From assembly GCF_000024545.1 (NCBI RefSeq), contig NC_013947.1, positions 1,674,001-1,738,000 on the forward strand: DNA of 64,000 nucleotides, given 5' to 3'. Source of the DNA: Stackebrandtia nassauensis DSM 44728 (lineage in GTDB: Bacteria > Actinomycetota > Actinomycetes > Mycobacteriales > Micromonosporaceae). Below, piece by piece: positions 42,094 to 50,416 of this stretch. The notes under the pieces are model-generated. The model saw only the letters and a list, made by a program, of their open reading frames with translations, was not told the origin of the DNA and ran no database searches. Position 1 is the stretch's first letter. Each line of letters begins with the position of its first letter. A program made the translations under genes and the position numbers.

Positions 42094-43398
42094 ATGAGAA
42101 GTCGCCTGAGCGTGGGCCTGTGTGGAGTGCTGGTCGCCGCCGGTGTCGTGGTGGCGGGCTGTTCGGGCGGGCCGGAGGAGTCCCCGATCCGGTTCGAGAA
42201 TCCGCCGCTGTGGACACACAAGGACGTGAACCTCGACAGCGTCGAGGGCGCGGCGCTGCGGGGCGACGCGGCGATCTTGATCGGAGAGTGGGGAAACGAC
42301 GCCCGTCTGGTGGTCGCCGACGTCGCCACCGGTGACACGCGCTGGTCGATCGCGGGAGAACAGGAACTGCCGGGCGGTGACGGTCTGCTGATCACCGATG
42401 CCGTTCCCAGCCCGTTCGGGGGCGTCGACAAGGCCCCGGTGATCATCGACGACGGCGGGGACTGGGCGGTCGTCGTCGCCTACAACAAGTTCGACGAGGA
42501 CAACGAGGATCACCGGCCCGACGAGCAGGGTGTCGCGGCCCTGTCCGGCGCGGACGGCTCGATGCTGTGGTCGGCACCGCTGCTGAAGCGCGGCGACACG
42601 GACGAGGCCGAGACACCGCGGGTGTATCCGATCACGGCCGACGGGGACACCGTGTTGGCGGCGACCAGCGGCGGAGCCCAGGCGTTCGCCCTGGACGCCG
42701 CCACCGGAGACAAGCGGTGGCAACAGGACAAGGTGTGGCCGCACGCGGTGACCGACGGCGTCGTGGTCGGCCAGGAGTCGCTCGACCGGGAGTACCCGCC
42801 GTGGCACGGCGACAGCCCCAGAGGCGGTGACGTTCGAGCCTGGGACATCGAGTCCGGCGAACAGAAATGGAAGGTCAAGGACAAGGACAAGGGCGACGGA
42901 CTCGGCCACGCGATGGTGGCCAACGCGTCGATGACGCTGGTCTCCATGACCGACTCCGACGTCGACACCGACGATCACGTCGAGGTCCGTGACACCAGGA
43001 CCGGAAAGAAGCTCGCCACACTCGACGACGGGAGCCCCGACTGTGCCTTCGACTCCGCGAAGACGACGCGGTTCGTCTGCGCCACGAGCAGAGCGGCGAG
43101 GTTCACGACAGTCAGCCGATCCGGTGGTGAGGCGACCGTGACCACGATTCAGGTCACCGAGGAAACCGACGACTTCAAGATCATGTCCATGTACGACGGT
43201 CACATCTTCGTCGACACCGTCGCCTCCAACCGCATCTACAAGGACCGGTACATCCTCGACGCCGAGGCCCAGATCGTCGCGAAGGACCTGCCCGGCCGTC
43301 CGATGGCGATGACGAAGAAGTACGCCGTGTTCCAGACGGAGGACGAAGAAACCGACGAATACCGCAAGGCCGGAATCTACAAGGTGGTGGGCAAGTGA
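42094..43398 (+). CDS. PQQ-like beta-propeller lipoprotein 1
   Basis: 434 aa from ATG 42094 (GGGAGAGG upstream). A lipoprotein signal ends VVVAGC, with the lipid-carrying Cys near residue 24. The remainder has blades of the PQQ/WD-like type (VADVATGDTRWSIAG, ALSGADGSMLWSAPL, ALDAATGDKRWQQDK, WDIESGEQKWKVKD). It should sit on the outer face of the membrane. No enzyme residues are visible and such propellers often serve as binding scaffolds. The last four bases (GTGA) overlap the start of a paralogue. Confidence 0.85.
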   Translation: MRSRLSVGLCGVLVAAGVVVAGCSGGPEESPIRFENPPLWTHKDVNLDSVEGAALRGDAAILIGEWGNDARLVVADVATGDTRWSIAGEQELPGGDGLLITDAVPSPFGGVDKAPVIIDDGGDWAVVVAYNKFDEDNEDHRPDEQGVAALSGADGSMLWSAPLLKRGDTDEAETPRVYPITADGDTVLAATSGGAQAFALDAATGDKRWQQDKVWPHAVTDGVVVGQESLDREYPPWHGDSPRGGDVRAWDIESGEQKWKVKDKDKGDGLGHAMVANASMTLVSMTDSDVDTDDHVEVRDTRTGKKLATLDDGSPDCAFDSAKTTRFVCATSRAARFTTVSRSGGEATVTTIQVTEETDDFKIMSMYDGHIFVDTVASNRIYKDRYILDAEAQIVAKDLPGRPMAMTKKYAVFQTEDEETDEYRKAGIYKVVGK

Positions 43399-44714
43399 AC
43401 CCAGTGGCACGCAAGCGAAACGGCATCAGCCGGATGGCGATCGCCGTCGCGGCGGCGGTGGCCCTGCTGTCGACGAGCTGTTCGTCCGAGTCCGACACCG
43501 AGGTGCCCTCGGCGCTGACCAGCGCGGAATCCGAAGGCGAGAAGGAGAAGAGCCGGACCGACCCCATCGAGTTCAGCGAAAAACCATTGTGGAGTAAAAA
43601 GCCGCTCGATGAGGACGGATCCGACTCGTTGCGGTTCAGCGGCACCAGCGTCCTCGGTGACAAGGTCGCCTTCGTCCGCAGGGACAATGAGTCCGCGGAG
43701 CATCTCACCGTCGCCAAGGCGAAGTCCGGGAAGACCGTCTGGGAACTCACCGACGGCGACACCATCAAGGGCAGCGACGGTCTGCGCGCCGACCATCCCG
43801 AGGTCGATCCGTTGGGCGGCGCCGACGCCGAGGCGCTCCTTGTCGCATACGTCAAACCCACCACCCTGGCGGACGGGTCGTCCGGCGAGGAGAACGGCAT
43901 CGCGGCACTGTCCCTCAAGGATGGCAGCATGTTGTGGAGCGTTCCCGTCGTTACGGGGCCGCAGCACGGCTACTTCATGTTCCTCGCGGCTACGAGTGAC
44001 TCGCATGTGGCCGTCGACCTCAGTGACCATTCGGGCGAGGAAGACGTCAGCAAGCTGGTCATGGTGGACTACAAGAAGCGCGAGGTCGTCTGGCAGAAGG
44101 AATGGCTGGAAGCGGCGGCCATCATCGACGACACCGTCATCGTCGACAAGTTCAAACCCGACGGCGACAACCTCGACCATGTCACCGCCATGGGGTTGAA
44201 GGTGTCCAGTGGCAAGACGCGCTGGGAACTGGATCACGACAAGGACCCCGACGTGCTGACGGCCACCAACGACGCCGCCGTCGTCGACTCCGGCGGTTCC
44301 GTCCTCATACTCGATCCGAAGTCCGGCGATCAACGGGCGAAACTGGCGATCGCCGCGACGGAATGCTACTTCGACGGTGAGTCCACACTGGCCTGTCAAT
44401 CGTCGAAGGACACGGACAGTGCGCCAGCGTCGGTGATCAGCATCATCGAGGTCACCGATTCCACCGCGAAGGCCTCCCAGGTCAGCGGCACGGACCGGGA
44501 CGAGCTCAGTGGAATCTACAAGGGACGAATCTTCGTCGAGCGCCTCGTCGATCAGCGGAACGAGCTCACCGTGCTCGACACCTCGGGCAAGACCATCGCC
44601 GAACAGCTGCCCGGAAGCCTGGCCGACATCACCGACGACTACGCCGCCTTCGTCCGCATCGCCGAAAACTTCGCCGAAACCGACATCATGTCCGTCCACA
44701 AAGTAGAAATCTGA
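43395..44714 (+). CDS. PQQ-like beta-propeller lipoprotein 2
   Basis: 439 aa from GTG 43395, coupled to its paralogue by GTGA. The lipobox is LLSTSC, followed by a Ser/Glu-rich linker and propeller blades (VAKAKSGKTVWELTDG, ALSLKDGSMLWSVPV, MVDYKKREVVWQKEW, GLKVSSGKTRWELD). Its layout matches lipoprotein 1, so the pair arose by tandem duplication and may form a complex on the cell surface. The stop codon is part of a strong hairpin. Confidence 0.85.
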   Translation: MNPVARKRNGISRMAIAVAAAVALLSTSCSSESDTEVPSALTSAESEGEKEKSRTDPIEFSEKPLWSKKPLDEDGSDSLRFSGTSVLGDKVAFVRRDNESAEHLTVAKAKSGKTVWELTDGDTIKGSDGLRADHPEVDPLGGADAEALLVAYVKPTTLADGSSGEENGIAALSLKDGSMLWSVPVVTGPQHGYFMFLAATSDSHVAVDLSDHSGEEDVSKLVMVDYKKREVVWQKEWLEAAAIIDDTVIVDKFKPDGDNLDHVTAMGLKVSSGKTRWELDHDKDPDVLTATNDAAVVDSGGSVLILDPKSGDQRAKLAIAATECYFDGESTLACQSSKDTDSAPASVISIIEVTDSTAKASQVSGTDRDELSGIYKGRIFVERLVDQRNELTVLDTSGKTIAEQLPGSLADITDDYAAFVRIAENFAETDIMSVHKVEI

Positions 44715-44744
44715 GTCGTGGCGACCGTTGATCGCCGCGACTCA
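44712..44744. terminator. bidirectional hairpin between lipoprotein 2 and aldo/keto reductase genes
   Basis: TGAGTCGTGGCGA (44712-44724) pairs with TCGCCGCGACTCA (44732-44744) over 13 bp with one G-T pair and a 7-base loop. It includes the lipoprotein stop codon and ends 18 bp before the convergent gene. Confidence 0.7.
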
Positions 44745-44761
44745 GCCGCCGTGGATCGCTA

Positions 44762-45691
44762 CTAGGGAACGGTGTGCCCGGCGGTGCGGAACAGCCGGTA
44801 CCACTCCTCGCGGGTGAGCGGGATGTCCGAGCCCGCCGCGGAGTCGGCGACCCGGGTCGGGTTGGTGGTGCCCAGGACCACCTGCATGTTCGCCGGGTGA
44901 CGGGTGATCCAGGCGACGGCGATGCCGGTCGGGGTCACCTCGTACTTCGCGGCCAGCTCGTCGATGGCGTCGTTGAGGTCGGCGTAGTTCTCGCGGTCGC
45001 CGAGGAAGACGCCGTCGAAGAATCCCTTCTGGAACGGCGACCACGCCTGCAGCGTCATGCCGTGCAGTCGCGAGTAGTCGAGGATGCCGTTGTCGCGGTC
45101 GATGGACTGGTCCAGTCCGGACATGTTGGCGGCAATGCCCGAGGCGATCATCGGCGCGTGGGTGATGCTCAGCTGCACCTGGTTGGCGATGAGCGGCTGC
45201 CGCACCGCGGTCTTGAGCAGCTCGATCTGGCCGGGCGTGTGGTTGGAGACGCCGAAGTCGCGCACCTTGCCCGCCTGGTGGAGCTGGTCGAAGGCGGCGG
45301 CGACCTCGTCGGGTTCGACGAGCGTGTCGGGACGGTGCAGCAGCAGAACGTCGAGGTAGTCGGTGCGCAGCGCCGCCAGGGTCTCGTCGACCGAGCGCAG
45401 GATGTGCTCGGTCGAGAAGTCGAAGTAACCCTCGCGGATGCCGACCTTGCTCTGGATGATCATCGATTCGCGCTCGGTCGCGGTGAGGGCCATCGCCTCG
45501 CCGAACCGGGCCTCGCACTGATGGCGTTCGGAACCGTAGATGTCGGCGTGGTCGAACACGGTGATGCCGGTGTCCCGGGCGGTGCCGACGAGGGCGCGGA
45601 TCGCCTCGTCGGTCAGCGTGCCGATCCGCATCAGTCCCAGGACGATGTTGGAGGCGGGTACCTTGCTGTTGGGAAAGGACAACGTTTTCAT
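44762..45691 (-). CDS. aldo/keto reductase (YdhF-like)
   Basis: 309 aa from ATG 45691 (AGGATGGGA upstream). The catalytic tetrad is complete: D47 and Y52 (FDHADIYG), K82 (QSKVGI) and H119 (LLLHRPD). SNHTPGQIELL and WSPFQKG follow, and the C-terminus binds NADPH (TTNPTRVADS). It reduces carbonyl compounds with NADPH; the substrate is not known. Cytoplasmic, and transcribed with or after the small membrane protein gene upstream (50 bp). Confidence 0.93.
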   Translation of the reverse strand: MKTLSFPNSKVPASNIVLGLMRIGTLTDEAIRALVGTARDTGITVFDHADIYGSERHQCEARFGEAMALTATERESMIIQSKVGIREGYFDFSTEHILRSVDETLAALRTDYLDVLLLHRPDTLVEPDEVAAAFDQLHQAGKVRDFGVSNHTPGQIELLKTAVRQPLIANQVQLSITHAPMIASGIAANMSGLDQSIDRDNGILDYSRLHGMTLQAWSPFQKGFFDGVFLGDRENYADLNDAIDELAAKYEVTPTGIAVAWITRHPANMQVVLGTTNPTRVADSAAGSDIPLTREEWYRLFRTAGHTVP

Positions 45692-45741
45692 GGTCCCATC
45701 CTGCGGCAACCGGCACCCGCCGTCGTCGTGAGGGTCGGGGA

Positions 45742-46143
45742 CTACGGCGCGGGCGGCGCCTGCGGGGGCTGGCCGCCGTGCGGCTGCTGTGGCGGTACGG
45801 GCTGGCCGGGGGCCACCGGCTGTCCCGCCGCGACGGGCTGAGCCTTGGCGTTGGCGGTGCGCCAGTTCGGGTCGCGCTTGCGTTTGATCGCGGTGAAGGC
45901 GCCGTAGACGATCATGATCCCGCCCACGATGGGCAGGCCGATCCGGATCTGCTTGTTCTGTTGGGCCTTGGCCTCGTCGTAGGTCTGCTTCTCGCCGGTG
46001 GACTCGTTGACGCAGACCTCGCCGGGGCTCATGGTCGGTGCGCCCCGACCCGAGCCGCAGGTCGGATCCGATACGCCGAAGGTGAACGCGCCCACGATGA
46101 GGAAGATGCCGAGCGCCATCAGGATGAAGGGTTTCTTACCCAA
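45742..46143 (-). CDS. small two-helix membrane protein with Pro/Gln-rich tail
   Basis: 133 aa from TTG 46143, which is preceded by TTAGGAAACGACC. Helix 1 is FILMALGIFLIVGAFTFGV, an external loop with two Cys (PTCGSG, EVCVNES) follows, then helix 2 (IGLPIVGGIMIVYGAFTAI) and a cytoplasmic tail rich in Pro, Gln and Ala. Function unknown. Confidence 0.7.
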   Translation of the reverse strand: MGKKPFILMALGIFLIVGAFTFGVSDPTCGSGRGAPTMSPGEVCVNESTGEKQTYDEAKAQQNKQIRIGLPIVGGIMIVYGAFTAIKRKRDPNWRTANAKAQPVAAGQPVAPGQPVPPQQPHGGQPPQAPPAP

Positions 46144-46208
46144 GGTCGTTTCCTAAGGAGAGGGATATTGGGCGGCGAAGAATATCAGTCTCGGTGCAGG
46201 ATAGGGGC

Positions 46209-46655
46209 ATGACTTCAATGGTCTTTCTGCTCAGCCGTGCCGAACAGCACGACATCTTCGGCGACTTCCTGCCGCACTCCTACCTCGACGAGGCCGAGGC
46301 GAAGTGGGGCGACACCGCCTCGTGGGCCGAGACCGCCGAGCGGGTGCTGGAGTACGGGATCGTCGAGTGGCAGGAGATCCGCGCCGAGCAGGAGGACTGG
46401 GAGGTGCGGTGCGTCCGGGTCATCACCAGCGGGGCCGCGCCGGACGGTGCCGAGGCCATGGACCTGATGGAGGAACAGCGGCTCATGGTGGAGAAGTGGT
46501 TCCACCCGTGCTCGCACGCGCATCACGTCATGCTGGTGACGACCCTGTTGGACGACGCGAGTTTCAGGGCTCGCTACGAGGGGCTGACCCATACGATGCC
46601 GGGCTTCCTGCGCGACGCCGTCAAGGCCAATGCCGCGCGCGCCGAGAGAGAGTAG
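46209..46655 (+). CDS. free-standing TipAS antibiotic-recognition domain protein
   Basis: 148 aa from ATG 46209. It lines up with the TipAS domain of MerR-type TipAL: EAEAKWGDTASWAETAERV, WQEIRAEQ, AEAMDLMEEQRLMVEKWFHPCSHAHH, LLDDASFRARYEGLTHTMPGFLRDAVKANAAR. The helix-turn-helix part is absent, as in the natural short TipAS product that sequesters thiopeptide antibiotics. A Cys (HPCSH) is present in the region where TipAS captures its drug. The gene ends 2 bp before a lipoprotein gene, so the two are probably co-expressed. Confidence 0.85.
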   Translation: MTSMVFLLSRAEQHDIFGDFLPHSYLDEAEAKWGDTASWAETAERVLEYGIVEWQEIRAEQEDWEVRCVRVITSGAAPDGAEAMDLMEEQRLMVEKWFHPCSHAHHVMLVTTLLDDASFRARYEGLTHTMPGFLRDAVKANAARAERE

Positions 46656-46657
46656 CG

Positions 46658-47164
46658 ATGACCCGTATTCTTCGCGTTTGTGTCGCCGCGCTCGGTCTCG
46701 CCGCGGTGCTGGGTGCCACGGCCTGCGACGACAAGCCGGACGACAAGGCCTCGGAGTCGGCGAGCGCTTCGGCTTCGGAGAGTCCGTCGGACAAGGAGGA
46801 GAAGACCACCGAGTCCGCGCCCGAACCCGACAGCAAGGAGGCGGGGATCGCCCGCTTCGAGGAGTACATGCACTCGGTGGGTTCGGGGGACGCCAAGGGG
46901 GCCTGCGAGATGGCCGCGAAGATGTTCGCCAGCCAGAAGGAATGCGTCTCCGCGTACGGGTTCATGTTCGCGCAGATGCCCGACAACGAGGCCAAGGCAC
47001 TCACCAAGGCTACTGTGGACGCTTCGCAGGTGGAGGAGTCGAAGCCCGGCGAGCTGTTCATCCCGGAGTCGGCGATCGAGCTGGGGATCACGTTCTCCGA
47101 GCCCTTCGGTGACTACCCGTTGTACTTTGAGGACGGTTCCTGGTACATCCGCGACAATGAGTGA
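46658..47164 (+). CDS. small lipoprotein of unknown function
   Basis: 168 aa. A lipoprotein signal ends LGATAC (Cys near residue 23), followed by a Ser/Glu/Lys/Asp-rich linker (SESASASASESPSDKEEK) and a compact domain of ~115 residues (EEYMHSVGSGDAKGACEMA, ending DGSWYIRDNE), which resembles small NTF2-like folds. It is adjacent to the TipAS-type gene. Confidence 0.75.
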   Translation: MTRILRVCVAALGLAAVLGATACDDKPDDKASESASASASESPSDKEEKTTESAPEPDSKEAGIARFEEYMHSVGSGDAKGACEMAAKMFASQKECVSAYGFMFAQMPDNEAKALTKATVDASQVEESKPGELFIPESAIELGITFSEPFGDYPLYFEDGSWYIRDNE

Positions 47165-47174
47165 CCGTGATGTG

Positions 47175-47211
47175 AAGGAGGGGTGGACGGCATCGCCGTC
47201 CACCCCTCCTT
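47175..47211. terminator. strong bidirectional hairpin terminator
   Basis: AAGGAGGGGTGGACGGC (47175-47191) and GCCGTCCACCCCTCCTT (47195-47211) pair perfectly over 17 bp around ATC, followed by TTCTT. It lies between the lipoprotein gene and the convergent SnoaL-like gene. Confidence 0.9.
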
Positions 47212-47221
47212 TTCTTGTGGC

Positions 47222-47686
47222 TCAGGCGTTCGCGGCGCCGGTGAGCATGTCGGCCCAGCCGCCCTGGATCATCGTCTGGAACCGCCAGGTTCCGTCTTTG
47301 CGGGTCAGGATGTCGGCGTAGCGCAGCCGGTGGGTCTGGCCCGCGGCCGTCATCGTCGAGTCGGTGAAGACGATGACGAGGCTGCCGGTCAGGAAGTACG
47401 GCACTCGGGTGGACTCGAAGGTCAGGTCGCCGGAGCCGTCGCCCACCTGCTGGGCGGTGGCCGCCAGGAACTCCTCGCGGTTCCACGAGCCGGTCCAGGC
47501 GTTGCCGTCGCTGCCGTCGGTGACCAGGTTGATGGGGAAGTCGGCCATGTCGGCCATGTGCTCCACCTCGCCCTTGGCGCCGTGGGTGTCGTAGCGCTGG
47601 AACCAGTCGCGGACTTCGGCCAGTTCGGCGTCGGTGGGGGTGTAGCCGGTGACGGAGGGGTCTGCGGTCAGGAACGTGGTGGCCAT
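47222..47686 (-). CDS. SnoaL/NTF2-like protein divergent from TetR
   Basis: 154 aa from ATG 47686, with GAAGGAG 7 bp upstream. The NTF2-like fold is seen in TDAELAEVRDWFQRYDTHGAKGEVEHMADMADFPINL, and the C-terminal half (LTGSLVIVFTDSTMTAAG..., DGTWRFQTMIQGGW) matches SnoaL-like domains. The function is not predictable. Its promoter lies with the TetR gene's over the 31-bp operator, so it is probably repressed by that regulator. Confidence 0.82.
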   Translation of the reverse strand: MATTFLTADPSVTGYTPTDAELAEVRDWFQRYDTHGAKGEVEHMADMADFPINLVTDGSDGNAWTGSWNREEFLAATAQQVGDGSGDLTFESTRVPYFLTGSLVIVFTDSTMTAAGQTHRLRYADILTRKDGTWRFQTMIQGGWADMLTGAANA

Positions 47687-47717
47687 GGGGGAACTCCTTC
47701 GTCGCGGGATCGCTCTC

Positions 47718-47748
47718 ACCCGTACATTGTACCGTACAACGTACGGGT
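47718..47748. promoter_or_regulatory. 31-bp near-perfect TetR operator
   Basis: ACCCGTACATTGTAC (47718-47732), a central C, then GTACAACGTACGGGT (47734-47748). The arms match at 14 of 15 positions. It lies midway between the divergent SnoaL-like and TetR starts, so one dimer pair could silence both. Confidence 0.85.
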
Positions 47749-47770
47749 AAGCCGATTTTGGGGGTCGGAT

Positions 47771-48718
47771 ATGGTCAGGGACACAATGAGAGGCAAGAAC
47801 GAGAAGACCGAACCCACGGATCCGGCGCGGCGGCTGGGGCTGCTGTGGGGCGACCGGACGCATTCGGCGCGGCGCGGGAAACACGAGCTGAACCTGGCCA
47901 AGATCGTGGCGGCGGGGATGGCGCTGGCGGACGAGTCCGGAGTGGCGGCCCTGTCGATGCGCAAGGTGGCGGAGCGGCTGGGCGTGGGCACCATGTCGCT
48001 GTACACCTACGTGCCCGGCAAGGACGATCTGATCGAGGTCATGGTCGACACCGTCTACGCGGAGATAGCCGAAGCCGGACTGGCCGACAATACTGCTGGA
48101 GCTGGAGCTGGAGCTGGAGCTGGAGCTGGAGCTGGAGCTGGAGCTGGAGCTGGAGCTGGAGCTGGAGCTGGAGCTGGAGCTGGAGCTGGAGCTGGAGCTG
48201 GAGCTGGAGCTGGAGCTGGAGCTGGAGCGGCCGACGGGGTTGAGCCGGGGTGGCGGCGGCGGTTGGGGGCGGTGGCTCGGGACTCGTTTCAGGCTCACGT
48301 GGCGCACGCGTGGTTGCTGCGGTTGCCGACCGGGCGGGCGGTGCTGGGGCCGGGCGCGGCTGCCAAGTACGAGCGCGAGTTGGCCGCCATCGACGGGTCG
48401 GGGCTGTCGGACGTCGAGATGGACGAAGTGGTCGCGCTGATCGGCGGGCACGTCGTGTCGTCGGCGGGACGGGTCGTGGAGGCCGCCGAGTCGTTGCGCG
48501 ACAGCGGTATGACCGAGGAGCAGTGGTGGCGGGCCCACGCGCCGCTGCTGGCCGCGTTCGCGGATCGGGAGCGGTTTCCGACCGCTGCCCGGGTGGGGGC
48601 CGCCGCGGGGCGGGACCACGGGGCGGCCTACGCGCCCGACGGGGGCTTCGCCTTCGGGCTCGCCCGGATCCTCGACGGGGTCGCGCTGCTGATCGACGCG
48701 CGCGGCGCCGGTGACTGA
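47771..48718 (+). CDS. TetR-family regulator with 44-residue Ala-Gly tract
   Basis: 315 aa from ATG 47771; an in-frame ATG at 47786 is possible. The TetR DNA-binding domain (residues ~35-82) has LNLAKIVAAGMALADESGVAALSMRKVAERLGVGTMSLYTYV. The C-terminal ligand domain resembles the class of TetR itself (HVAHAWLLRLPTGRAVLGPG). Between them residues 109-152 are (Ala-Gly)22, encoded by perfect GCTGGA repeats. The regulator probably represses itself, the divergent SnoaL-like gene and perhaps the following MFS pump, and responds to a drug-like ligand. Confidence 0.87.
   Translation: MVRDTMRGKNEKTEPTDPARRLGLLWGDRTHSARRGKHELNLAKIVAAGMALADESGVAALSMRKVAERLGVGTMSLYTYVPGKDDLIEVMVDTVYAEIAEAGLADNTAGAGAGAGAGAGAGAGAGAGAGAGAGAGAGAGAGAGAGAGAGAGAADGVEPGWRRRLGAVARDSFQAHVAHAWLLRLPTGRAVLGPGAAAKYERELAAIDGSGLSDVEMDEVVALIGGHVVSSAGRVVEAAESLRDSGMTEEQWWRAHAPLLAAFADRERFPTAARVGAAAGRDHGAAYAPDGGFAFGLARILDGVALLIDARGAGD
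48095..48226 (+). repeat. (GCTGGA)22 hexanucleotide microsatellite
   Basis: Twenty-two perfect copies of GCTGGA, in frame, encoding (Ala-Gly)22 inside the TetR gene. The codons GCT and GGA are otherwise uncommon in this genome, so the tract reflects repeat expansion, not codon choice. Confidence 0.98.
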
Positions 48719-48828
48719 GACGCGCTGACATCGCCCGCCCGCGCCGTGTCAGCCGCGCGTGGGCCGGATATCAGCGGTCGCGGGCAACGTATCGGACGTA
48801 ACCGAAACGCCCGATAGGAGTTCCCGCG

Positions 48829-50340
48829 ATGACAACCAAGAACCCGCGCCGATGGTGGATCCTCGGCGCCCTGTGCCTGAGCCTGCTCGTGCTGACCATC
48901 GACAACATGATCCTGACGCTCGCGATCCCGGCCCTGATGAGTGATCTGGGGGCCAGCCCCGCGTCGGTCCAGTGGATCCTCGACGCCTACATCCTGGTGT
49001 TCGCCGGTGCCCTGCTGACCGCCGGAAGCATGTCCGACCGCTTCGGCAGGCGAAGGTTCCTCAACATCGGGTTGAGCATCCTGGGGGTGGCGTCACTGTT
49101 GGCGGCCTTCGCCGAGGAACCGTGGCAGGTCGTGGCCTGCCGCGCCGTGATGGGTCTCGGCGCCGCGATCGCGATGCCCAGCACCCTGTCGATCCTGATC
49201 AACGTCTTCGAAGACGACGAACGCCGCAAGGCCATGTCGATCTGGGGCATGGTCTCCATGCTCGGCATCGTGCTCGGCCCGGCCGCGGGCGGTTTGCTGC
49301 TGGAGCACTTCGGCTGGGCCTCGGCCTTCCTCATCAACGTGCCGCTGGCCATCATCGGCATCATCTCCGCCGTGATCCTGATCCCCGAGTCCAAGGGCCC
49401 GGCCCGCCCGTCCGACCCGGTCGGCGCGGTGCTGTCGGTGGCCGGCATGGCCGCGCTGGTGTTCGCGCTCATCCAGATCCCGCACGAGGGCTGGTCGAAC
49501 CGCGTCGTGGCCGCCGCCGTCGCCGCCGTGGTCATCCTGGCCGTCTTCGTCGTGTGGGAACTGAAGCGCGAGTACCCGATGCTGCCGCTGGGGATCTTCC
49601 GCAGCCGCGACTTCACCGGCGCCAGCCTGGCCTGCGTGCTGATCGTGTTCACCAACGGCGCAGTGATGCTGGCGCTGACGCAGTACCTGCAACTGGTGCT
49701 GGGCTTCAGCCCGATGACCTCGGCGCTGGCCTTCGCGCCGATGGCCGTGGTCGTGGGCATCGTCAACCCGTTGGCCGCCACCGTCGGCAAGCACATCAGC
49801 AACAAGACCCTGACCGTGGTCGGGCTGCTGGTGATCGCCGGATCCTTCGTGATCCTGTCGATGACCGGGCCCGAGGACGGTTACGGCTGGCTGATCCTGG
49901 GCCTGGTCACGGTCGGTGTCGGCACCGGTCTGACCACCCCGGCGGTGTACGCCACCCTCACCAGCGCCATCCCGCCGGAGCACGCCGGGGTCGGCTCGGC
50001 CGTCAACGACACCATCCAGCAGGGCGGCATGGCCCTGGGCGTCGCGGCGCTGGGCAGCGTGCTGTCCTCGGCCTACACCGACGCGCTGCCGTCCGATGTG
50101 CCCGAAGCCGCCCGGGGTTCGCTGACCGACGCGCTGGCACTGGCCGAGCGGACCGGCGCGACCGACCTGGTCCGCGTCGCCCGGGACGCGTTCCTGGAAA
50201 GCCAGTCCACCGTGTTCACCGTCGCGGCCGCGATGTCGGTCCTGGGTGCGGTGTTCGCGCTGATCGTGTTGCGCCGCAAGACTTCCGGTCCCGTGGAGGA
50301 GGCAAGCGCCGAAGCGGAACTGGAGACCTCACAGGTGTGA
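48829..50340 (+). CDS. DHA2-type MFS drug exporter (EmrB/QacA family)
   Basis: 503 aa with about 14 membrane helices. LSLLVLTIDNMILTLAIPALMSDLGASPASVQWILDAYILV is the QacA-like first helix and motif D1, DRFGRRRFL the loop motif A, and LGIVLGPAAGGLLLEHFGWASAFLINVP motif C of antiporters. It expels hydrophobic drugs using the proton gradient. TAGGAG precedes ATG 48829. It begins 110 bp after the TetR gene and may be a second target of that repressor, though no copy of the 31-bp operator lies directly before it. Confidence 0.92.
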   Translation: MTTKNPRRWWILGALCLSLLVLTIDNMILTLAIPALMSDLGASPASVQWILDAYILVFAGALLTAGSMSDRFGRRRFLNIGLSILGVASLLAAFAEEPWQVVACRAVMGLGAAIAMPSTLSILINVFEDDERRKAMSIWGMVSMLGIVLGPAAGGLLLEHFGWASAFLINVPLAIIGIISAVILIPESKGPARPSDPVGAVLSVAGMAALVFALIQIPHEGWSNRVVAAAVAAVVILAVFVVWELKREYPMLPLGIFRSRDFTGASLACVLIVFTNGAVMLALTQYLQLVLGFSPMTSALAFAPMAVVVGIVNPLAATVGKHISNKTLTVVGLLVIAGSFVILSMTGPEDGYGWLILGLVTVGVGTGLTTPAVYATLTSAIPPEHAGVGSAVNDTIQQGGMALGVAALGSVLSSAYTDALPSDVPEAARGSLTDALALAERTGATDLVRVARDAFLESQSTVFTVAAAMSVLGAVFALIVLRRKTSGPVEEASAEAELETSQV

Positions 50341-50376
50341 GGTGCCGGCGGGGGATCGTGTCCCCCCGTCAAGGAG

Positions 50377-50407
50377 CGGTCGCGTGTGGAACATCCACAC
50401 GCGACCG
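50377..50407. terminator. bidirectional hairpin between MFS and SARP genes
   Basis: CGGTCGCGTGTGGA and TCCACACGCGACCG form a perfect 14-bp stem with an ACA loop, followed by TTT. It separates two convergent genes. Confidence 0.85.
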
Positions 50408-50416
50408 TTTCGCGTC

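Noticed and set aside
47183..47770. Long N-terminal extension of the TetR protein
   Set aside because: The frame is open but runs through the SnoaL-like gene, its promoter and the 31-bp operator.
48095..48226. Repeat array resembling CRISPR or a transcription-factor array
   Set aside because: A simple 6-bp tandem repeat without spacers, inside a coding frame.
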